Of a DNA stretch of 37,794 nt, positions 30,610-37,794 are shown one piece after another. Both the position numbers and the translations under genes were made by a program. The notes beneath the pieces are model-generated. The model saw nothing but the letters and a program-made list of their open reading frames with translations, did no database searches and was not told the origin of the DNA. The stretch comes from Lingula anatina (Eukaryota; Brachiopoda; Lingulata; Lingulida; Lingulidae), in NCBI RefSeq assembly GCF_001039355.2, contig NW_019775653.1:1-37794 (forward strand), written 5' to 3'. Numbering within the stretch: the first letter of the stretch is position 1; every line of letters begins with the position of its first letter.

Positions 30610-30654
30610 ATGGACGTTTTGGCAGATGCCCCTAACAATCCGACGATATCAAAG
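30610..30654 (+). CDS. possible first coding exon, 15 codons
   Basis: ATG in good context (GGAAAGATGG) opens MDVLADAPNNPTISK up to AAAG/GTTTCC, a weak donor. If unspliced the frame ends after 31 codons. The case rests mainly on the upstream ETS pair. No downstream exon found. Confidence 0.3.
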
Positions 30655-30807
30655 GTTTCCATTTGCTGTATTTTAATCAATTCGACCAAACTGACATTTC
30701 CATGAAATTAATTAATTAATCTTGGTCAAATTGTTTGGCATATTACCGTAATCTCAGTGTGTGTTTCTGTTTGTGTGAATGTGTGAGAGAGAAGGAGAGA
30801 GAGAGTT

Positions 30808-31015
30808 AGACCCCATTCCCAGAGATCAGATCGATCCAAACTAGATCGACCTAACTCCCTGAGGGTTCACGCTAAATAGCTGTCAGGCAAGCGGGCACGA
30901 AAGTTAATTACCCCCTTACAGCTTGTAGTAGGTGGGACGGACATTTAAGCCGGATTATCTGACAGTAATCTAGTGAGACTCCCCACGGGGATAGATCGAT
31001 CTAAAATCTATGGGA
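30808..31015 (-). mobile_element. ~200-bp MITE, copy 2
   Basis: Opposite orientation to 24430-24640, clearer ends (ACCCCATTCCCAGAGATC and, inverted, GGGCATATTCCCATAGAT). It sits inside a GT/GA microsatellite: (GT)n-(GA)n runs at about 30757-30805 and 31019-31075 flank it. Confidence 0.65.
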
Positions 31016-31329
31016 ATATGCCCTTTGTGTGTGTGTGAGTGTGTGAAAGAGAGAGAGTGGAGGGAGAGTGAGAGCTTGTCTGTGGGAGGGTGTGGTAAGA
31101 GAGATAGAGAATTAATTATTTAAAAAAACTCAAACAACTTCAAAATTGATTTTAAATAGGTGAACTAAATAATTCTATGCCAATTTTGAAAGTTGTATTA
31201 TCTTTAGAATACAATTTTGTCAAAACAAAGAAGTGATCAGCTTATCCAGCATTTTAAAAATATTACAACATAACATAACACATACATGACCAGGGGAAAA
31301 ATCTCTATATCTGTAATATTGTGCCATTA

Positions 31330-31690
31330 TATCATGCATACTCAGTTTTAGATATGCTCAAGGTGACAATTAAGGGTTAATGTGAACTATTGAGATTTGG
31401 GTGGGGATGGGAGGCAGTTGTGCACTTAGCAAAAATCTTGATATAGACAAAATTTTGTGTATACATTCTGATGCCTGTGCATTGTCTGTTGTGACATTGA
31501 ATGAGTCTGTATGTGTTCTGATCAGCTGAACTCATCTCAACCTTAGATCATCAGCAAAGGTCAGTGCAATAACGATATTGCTACACTGGCGATTCTCTTC
31601 AATCCCATTGTGACCATTGTTATACCTGAGAAATTATTATTTTGGAAAAGGTTCACTTAGATCCCACTCAGTTATATATTTTCAAGGCAA
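31330..31690 (+). repeat. ~0.5-kb module family, single copy III
   Basis: Contains CTCAAGGTGACAATTAAGGG, TGTCTGTTGTGACATTGAATG, AGGTCAGTGCAATAACGATATTGCTACACTGG, TTCAATCCCATTGTGACCATTG, TTTTGGAAAAGGTTCACTTAGATCC. Internally shortened between TCTGATCAGCTGAAC and the flanking boxes. Confidence 0.7.
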
Positions 31691-34237
31691 CAGGGTTGGG
31701 CGACAGTGCTTGGACATAATAACAAAAGGACATGAAACGCGAAGCAAGATCAAAGGATAATCAGCTTAGTGCCAGCTCCTGTACAAGTAGCGAGCATATT
31801 GCAGTTGTCATTGACTTTTTGTGTCATTTGGGCAGGTAGTTTGCGATAACGTGAGGCAATCCTTCTGGTGGATAAGACAATAAACTTATAGAGATTAATT
31901 ATAAGTACAATTTGTTCTATCAATTTGGAAGCTATGTCAGAATTTGATATGTTTGTTCATGGAGGAATTCAAATTACCATATGTGGTAAAGGCAATCTTG
32001 TTTTTTGCCGTAAAATGAGCATTCAAAATTGTATTATTGTAGTGTAGCCTACCTTTTTTAGCTATGATCCGATAGGAAAATATTTTTAGCGTCGAAATTT
32101 TCTCTCTGTGTGAGAAATGAGTCGGCGATGCCGCAATAATGAAACATTCAATCATGTCTAGAATTTAAATGAGGCAATTTCTCTTTGATTTCTTAGGCTC
32201 GCTGACATTTCTTTTAGGCCGGGATTTTTTATTCGCCTTTTAAATAAAGATGACATCAACACTGCTGTATACTAATGTATAAATTCGTGCCACTTGCTAA
32301 AATATGGGCGATCTTTAGGATGAAAATAAATATTTTCTACTCTCAATAAAGGCTCTCGTTGCAATATGGCACCACACATGCATTTGTGACACACAAAAAT
32401 GCACCCGTAATGCCTTTTAATACAGTTTTGTGCAGAGAAGATGGCATTACGGATACGGATAAACAACCCTAATCTTGCGTATCGCACACCAGCAAAAGGG
32501 GCGGTTCTTTCGAACCCCCCGAACCCCCCCTGGCTACGGGCTTGAAGAAGGTGATCTTATCGCAACTCTCAATTTTCCTTTACGTTGCAGTAATTAAACT
32601 GTTAGCTTACGTGGCAGCTCTGATTAAAAGGCAGGGGAGTAACCAGACCTTTAAAAATTGTACACACAGATTTTTAAATAATAAAATCATCATTTAAGTC
32701 AAAAATATTCTCGGGATTTAATAAAGTTTCAATATTTTTATTTACCCAGAACGGCATATTCATTTAAAAGGAGGCTAACTTCGCATCAGCGGACCCCCCT
32801 CCCCTCTTCAAGTAATGCTGGATCCTCCTCTGAGTTGAACTTATTTACAGTTTCATCCAGCTTTCATGCATGGCTCCCAAAAACAACCAATTATATGACA
32901 CAATAGAGCTCTGATACATCTAAGTTTAACTATTTGTTTGTGGAAATTGCCCATGTCACCCTATTAGTTTGGAGGGCTAAACTGGATCAAGTCCGTGTGA
33001 AATTCTTTGAAGCTTTACAGGAAAAATTCTTCCTTTGTTTCTCTATCTCCTTATTAAACCTGGTGTCAAGATTTTATCTAGTGCCCCCAGGTCTACGGGA
33101 GCTGCTCTTTGAAAATAACACACAGGTAGATTTTATCTGAGATAAATATCACCAGCAAGAGTGCGTTCGTTACTCTCATGACTACAGGAGAGTTGAAGGC
33201 CACTTAACCCTCCAATTAAGAGGTAAAGGATGTTCCAGTTAGATGGACGATTAAGATAGGACTTGTAAAGGTAACAGGCATTGTTTACCTCAATTGAATA
33301 AAAGTATGCAAGACGGGGGGTCAAAATAATTGTGCGTATACAGAGGATTTGTACATACAGGTGACTTTAATTCGCAGAGGATTTTTGATATATATTCCGT
33401 GAAAAATACACTAAATTTATATAAAATAATATCATGGTTGGCCAAAAAAATTGTACGCACAGTGCATCCGTGCGTATGCCTAGTTACGCCCATGAAAGGG
33501 TCACCTGAAATTCTTTTGTCCAACTTAAACTTTCAAGATATGCCAAGTTTGATTTCAATCACGCTCCCTGCGGCAACTGCTGATACGAGACCAGCACCTG
33601 ACAACAGTGAAATTAATTATCATCCCTAGAGGAAATCTAAAGCACGGAGATGTCTGCTCGCCAGTTGTCCAAAGTTTGTAAGTTGATGGTACAGTTAAAA
33701 AATATACGAAAACCTACACCCTAGAATAGATCACAGAATTAAGGAATGTGCTTTTGTGCGACTACATGTAGCCCTACTTCTACAATTATTACTATCATCA
33801 TTGAATAATAAGACTCTACCCACCACCAGTTAACTCAAACATTACAGTAAGAAGGTTCCGTTAAGATTTACACTGTTATGTTGTTGATGTGATCTGTAAG
33901 TTTGATGTTCATTACATAGGATTGGATGTTGCTTAAACAGGTAAAAAAAAAGGCAACACTCTTAAAATTAGACTGCGCTAAATAGGGTATCGACTAGTAA
34001 GCAAACTAAAATCAAGGAGGGTGGGATGTGCTACAGAAACGGCATAATTACGGATTACTATTAGCACCTCTTTACTATCTAGTATTGTACACCATACTGA
34101 CTCTTGTCAAAGCAGACACAGGCTCTATATATTGTAATACAATAGATTTAGCGTATACCCCCCCCTCACCCCCACCGATAATGACTGGCCTGTAATTGTG
34201 CGTTTAAAAAAGGTAGTTTTACAGTGATATTCATGCC
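31691..34237. other. no convincing gene; scattered repeats
   Basis: Forward frames at 32934-33140 and 33330-33629 lack recognisable motifs. GGGGCGGTTCTTTCGAACCC near 32498 followed by CCTGGCTACGGGC looks like a decayed MITE end. An ATG at 33650 with a donor-like GTAAGT nine codons on is noted but not supported. Confidence 0.4.
32245..32445 (+). repeat. dispersed repeat, copy 1 (pairs with 35550-35765)
   Basis: Shares GATGACATCAACACT, TCGTTGCAATATGGCA, ACATGCATTTGTGACACACAAAA and TGCTTTTAATA-type boxes with 35580-35765 in the same order. Its right edge (32421-32443) matches the left edge of the other copy (35550-35572) inverted over 23 bases. Confidence 0.6.
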
Positions 34238-35067
34238 TTAATTACTATTTTCTCAAACAATTTTTATTTTTGACAGAGGTCGGATGGGGTGAAAAGTGAA
34301 AAATAGTGAAAAAAAGTGAAAAATACCTTTAGGTAACTCACTTTCAACACTACATTACACAATGGTAAAAACTAAAACACAGTAAAGCAATTTCTGGACA
34401 AAAAACAGCAATTTATTTTCAATGTTTTATTTTTCTAAATAAATGTCAATCATTCTTGTAAATTACAAAATAATAATAAAAAAACATGCTTTGTGCTCTT
34501 TACGCTGCTGGTTCCCTGTTTAAAGACTCCACACGTGATGCAAGTGTTGCAACTGATATGTTCATTTCCGACAGAAAGTAGTCAATAAAATTGCCTAAAA
34601 CATCTGTAACACTGGCCAGGCAGACCATTTTGCAATAATAATTTTGGTCCCTCCTTCACTATAAACTGAGCCACACAACAGTGGTCAAATTCCTGCTTAA
34701 ATCAAGATGGCTACTCCAGCTCACTTTCCTGCCATTTTGCATTAATTTGACACATGTAGTCGAACGTGTAGTGTAAAATATCAACGAAGTACTGATTGGT
34801 TTAAAAACCCGAAGCTCGAGGAAATGAACCAAGCGTTCACCTTGGCACAAATGGCCTTCGTTTACAACTTGTAGGCAGTCATGTGACGTGAGAGTACCCT
34901 GAAAAAGAATTTTTGCGTTTATGTTATTCCAATTGAACATTATAATCAGTCGGACGTCGGTGAAAAAAAACAAAATTATTTTTGGTTTCAATTTTATTTA
35001 TTTTATTCTTTTTTGGCCATTTTAAAGTCGGCGGAGCTTGAGAAACAAGTTGTTTGAAAAAAATGCC
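34238..35067. mobile_element. 830-bp internally deleted relative of the TIR transposon 19962-25199
   Basis: The first ~260 bp match 19975-20230 and the last ~550 bp match 24655-25199, with the whole middle absent. The right end AAAAAATGCC is followed by TTA, and the inner end motif CTTGAGAAACAAG is kept. The left terminus has lost its first bases (starts near TTAATTACTATTTTCTCAAAC). This is the usual form of a non-autonomous derivative. The minus-strand frame 34659-34991 lies in it and is not a gene. Confidence 0.75.
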
Positions 35068-35396
35068 TTACACCTTTTAAAAGAAGAATCGCATGCCTAA
35101 CTGCTGGCGAAGGTAAGGATTGACTGGGCATCCTAGTAGTCTCTGTTGGGATTGATTTTTTACAAGAAATCAATAAATCAATGTAAGTTACTCTTAAACG
35201 TCCCATTCTAACCAGGGCAAAGTCATGTTTGGGTCGCGTCGCAGCGTAACAGAGGACGATTTAATAGCCCACAATTAAGCGGGATCATATATCACGCCTC
35301 TTTTCACACATGGTTGTGTTGCCGCAAGGCGAGAAACACCCCGCCGTCACCCTATTTACATAAGCCCACCCCTTCTTACTCATCGCTGCATGTGTG
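35068..35396. other. no gene seen
   Basis: Contains GGGTCGCGTCGCAGCGTAAC near 35231; nothing coding recognised. Confidence 0.4.
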
Positions 35397-35445
35397 TAAG
35401 ATGTACGTAAGATGTACGTAAGATGTCCGTAAAATATACGTAAAT
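35397..35445 (+). repeat. 11-bp minisatellite, ~4.4 copies
   Basis: TAAGATGTACG repeated twice exactly, then two variant units (TAAGATGTCCG, TAAAATATACG) and a partial. Confidence 0.85.
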
Positions 35446-35549
35446 CGGCATTGTCCTTAGCTTACAAATTTTCAGACAATTCTTTTGTCCTCTTAAGGGG
35501 CGTACGTAAGACAACTTAATAGTTTTTGAAGTAAGCATATCCCTAATGT

Positions 35550-35765
35550 CATCTTCTCTGCACAAAACTGTATCTCTTTATCATAGTTGACATCCATGCT
35601 TTTGTGAACTGTATGTATACGTTCATTTTACCAGCTAACGTCTTCTGGAATTTGGGGTTGCTAATTAATTTTTTTTTTTTTTTACCCTCAATATAGGTTC
35701 TTGTTGCAATATGGCAAAATACATGCATTTGTGACACACAAAAAGGTGCCCGGGGTGCTTTTAAT
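35550..35765 (+). repeat. dispersed repeat, copy 2
   Basis: See 32245-32445. TTGACATC.A.(N)..TTTTGTGAACTGTA occurs at both ends of this copy (about 35587 and 35781). Confidence 0.55.
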
Positions 35766-35880
35766 AACCTTTTATCAAAGTTGACATCAACACTATTGTG
35801 AACTGTACATATAGGGACAGTCGGTCATCCGGGCACTTTACCTTAGCAACCAGCATCTGGGGTAAAACAAATCGGGCAAC

Positions 35881-35970
35881 ATGGCGGATCGCATTGACTT
35901 CTATGAAAAAGTTGGCAGACTTTGTCCAAAGATATCATACTTCACAGTTCCTGACCACTTGTGTCAGTGA
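35881..35970 (+). CDS. short ORF in left inverted arm
   Basis: ATG in CAACATGGCGG; 29 codons beginning MADRIDFYEKVGRLCPKISY and ending in TGA. The right arm encodes the same peptide with silent changes (CCA/CCG, GTT/GTG) and one Glu/Val replacement, then a different end. It might be a captured first exon with its YY1-like CATGGCGG start region. Whether it is translated is unknown. Confidence 0.3.
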   Translation: MADRIDFYEKVGRLCPKISYFTVPDHLCQ

Positions 35971-37514
35971 AGTGTAGTTATTTACCTGGTTGATTTCCTT
36001 TACAGGCTTTTGTAATTAGCCGCTGCAAACCCGGTTAAGAGATAAAATCGGCCTTAACTGCCGATCGTTATCTGTGATCGGGAATCTTACAGAGGTAGAT
36101 TGCAAAGACTCATTTGCTTACCTGGATGAGCATATTATTCACATCTCTTTGAAAAGAAAACCATGTGGAAGCAACTGATAATATCAAGGAAGGTCTCAAT
36201 TCTACTAATAACTGTTGACATTGCATATTGCTGACACATGTGACGGGTAGATTTTCAAGCTTAATGAATTTAACCAGTACAGTTTAACTCTCAGGCACGC
36301 GTACAAAATTGAAATGGTGGAAGCTTGCTGTGCAACCAGGTGACACTACCAACACATTAATAAAATCTTATGGGATTTGTTAGATTTCAAAGATCAACGG
36401 CAAAGTAAACGACTGTTGCAGGCTATAGGTCGTGTAAACGTGACTAAAGATGGGATTGTTGATCGAAACAAAATTTGGTCATAGCTATACATGCACTACG
36501 AGATTTGTGTATATGTGTAGGCCTATAGTTCATTTTATCATAGATAAGGAGAAAATCATTGTACCTTGTTTGGTATTTATGTTTGTCATTTGTTACATGA
36601 ATTAATAAGTAGTATTTACAAGAAATTGAGATTACATCTTGTGTTGGCGTGTGACGGTATATCAATTCTTTTAGTTAAAATTAATGGACAATAACGTCGG
36701 ACTTTTTTGTTGTAAGTTAATTGAGGGTGTTATAAAGATAAGAAAAAATACATACGTCAATATATTAACAAACCTGTCAGTTAATGTCTAAACCTTTAAG
36801 TTATCAAGTAAAATATAAAAAAGTTGCCATAAATAAAGCGACCTTAACTGGTAAAATTACATACAGCTTTATTACCGTGTTTGCTATTCATTTAATTCTG
36901 TCTTCCAAGATATTTCGCCAATTTTTGTACCAGTAAAGTGCACAATAAGATTGTAAACACTCAAAGACGCATAGCTGCAAATATTAATACAGGTAACACC
37001 ACGTGTCTTCTCTTCAAAAACGTTAGCAAGCAACTGTTTATGCTGTCCTTTCAGGCTTTTATTAATATACATGAACTGTATACGGACCAAAGAGGCCATG
37101 GGACCGATGACATTTCACCTATCCCGTTCCCCTGGCTATTGCAGCAGCAGGTGATTTAATCACAATTTGTAGAAATCTTATTCTAATAACTTCTCAGTGT
37201 TGCACATTTTCCAGGCCTTTCTCACGATCCACGTTCTAAGAAGCCATTCCTATATCACAAACTTATGTACATGTATATACATAGGGTGGACATTTGTGTA
37301 TGCAGTTGAGATCAATTTTATCCCGTAACAAGTTAAACAGTAGCTTATTACAAAGGCCTGCTAACTCAATAGTCCAGGTAAATGATTCAACCTGCCAGAC
37401 ACAAAAGGTCAAGCACTGTCTTTGCAAAATCTTCTGCTGTAAACTTCCCGATCACAGATAACGATCAGCAGTTATGTTAAGGCCGATTTTATCTCTTAAC
37501 CAGGTGTGCAGCGG

Positions 37515-37625
37515 CTAATTACAAAGGCCTGTAAATGAAATCGACAAGTGGTCAGGCACTGTGAAGTATGATATCTTCGGACAAAGTCTGCCAACTTTTA
37601 CATAGAAGTCAATGCGATCCGCCAT
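37515..37625 (-). CDS. short ORF in right inverted arm
   Basis: Minus-strand partner of 35881-35970: 36 codons starting MADRIDFYVKVGRLCPKISY and ending TGLCN. Extends seven codons beyond the left-arm version, which is cut short by a changed segment after PDHL. Confidence 0.3.
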   Translation of the reverse strand: MADRIDFYVKVGRLCPKISYFTVPDHLSISFTGLCN

Positions 37626-37775
37626 GTTGCCCGATTTGTTTTACCCCAGATGCCGGTTGCTAAGGTGCGTGACGTCAGCCCGACTGTCTCTATACCGTGT
37701 AGCTATTTAGTCCCTGGTCACTTTAATAGCCCACGCTGTCTACATCATACGAGCACGTGCGCAAGCCCCCGACAG

Positions 37776-37794
37776 TGTTTTTTTTTTTTTTTTT
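37776..37794. repeat. poly-T at the window edge
   Basis: Runs off the end of the window; could be a retroposon tail on the minus strand or sequencing-limited low complexity. Confidence 0.7.

Larger units (their letters stand above)
35814..37690. mobile_element. ~1.9-kb element with ~320-bp inverted arms
   Basis: Left arm 35814-36135 and right arm about 37370-37690 are reverse complements with a few percent mismatches and indels. Tips are GGGACAGTCGG and, inverted, GAGACAGTCGG; TATA stands on both sides (35810-35813, 37691-37694) and may be the target duplication (or TA). Further boxes shared by both arms include CTTAGCAACC.GCATCTGGGG, AACATGGCGGATCGCATTG, TGTAATTAGCCGCTGCA and AGATAAAATCGGCCTTAAC. 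The 1.2-kb middle has no transposase frame. Long-armed foldback-type element; superfamily not assigned. Confidence 0.75.

Noticed and set aside
33330-33629. 99-codon plus-strand frame
   Set aside because: Composition is not protein-like across its length and no splice or promoter context supports it.
34659-34991. 110-codon minus-strand frame
   Set aside because: Lies wholly in the 830-bp non-autonomous transposon; most of it is not shared as an open frame with the sister copy at 24660-25199.
1-37794. tRNA, rRNA or other structured RNA genes
   Set aside because: No cloverleaf with A/B boxes and no recognisable rRNA segment was noticed by eye; a covariance search would be needed to exclude small RNAs.

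Overview
The window is nuclear DNA of an animal, most likely a marine invertebrate. It is AT-rich with very low coding density. It carries LINE, Ty3/Gypsy, hAT-like and long-TIR transposon debris, GT-AG style exon candidates, and frequent YTAGGCCTAY-type words. The species cannot be fixed from sequence alone: echinoderm, hemichordate, amphioxus and mollusc all remain possible. Nothing bacterial or phage-like was seen. There is one sized gap (14558-14905) and four single unknown bases (6098, 22703, 23528, 30457), each lying inside or at the edge of a repeat.

Left part (1-9200). A possible exon with a consensus donor opens the window, and two exon-like stretches lie at 4243-4331 and 4614-4756. 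The rest is dominated by elements built from ~160-bp blocks (1129-1955, 5391-5770, 6099-7345) that resemble HINE/Helentron-type or bivalve 'pearl'-type elements. A diverged ~338-bp tandem repeat follows (7340-8960), interrupted by a hAT-like MITE.

Middle (9200-19120). This holds a decayed coding-like region on the minus strand (10099-10552), an array of ~0.5-kb modules (10785-12660) split by an 871-bp long-TIR element with a 5-bp target duplication, and a SAP-like fragment (12713-12949). After the gap come a THAP zinc-finger fragment with a housekeeping-style upstream region (15689-15975), a 430-bp MITE, an isolated but convincing 3'-terminal exon (16621-16711, minus), and a 5'-truncated L1/Tx1-type LINE (16966-19120, minus).

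Centre (19121-26460). The best-resolved structure is a set of nested insertions. A ~0.5-kb module array is split by a 5.24-kb TIR transposon (19962-25199, TTA on both sides). That transposon carries SAP-like and SWIM-like protein remnants and was itself hit by a 1.37-kb LTR retrotransposon (22080-23451, identical 157-bp LTRs, 5-bp duplication). It also holds a ~200-bp MITE. An internally deleted relative of the transposon sits at 34238-35067.

Right part (26460-37794). A small region with exon-like stretches on both strands (26822-28304) is followed by a striking 161-bp satellite (28583-30456, ten consecutive units indistinguishable by eye) that stops at a single N. Next are a promoter-like double ETS site with a start codon (30579-30654), a third module copy, dispersed repeats, and a ~1.9-kb element with ~320-bp inverted arms that each carry the same short ORF behind a CATGGCGG box.

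No complete host gene can be assembled from the window. The coding pieces are isolated exons or transposon relics, so the window reads as intergenic or intronic DNA remodelled by repeated insertion.
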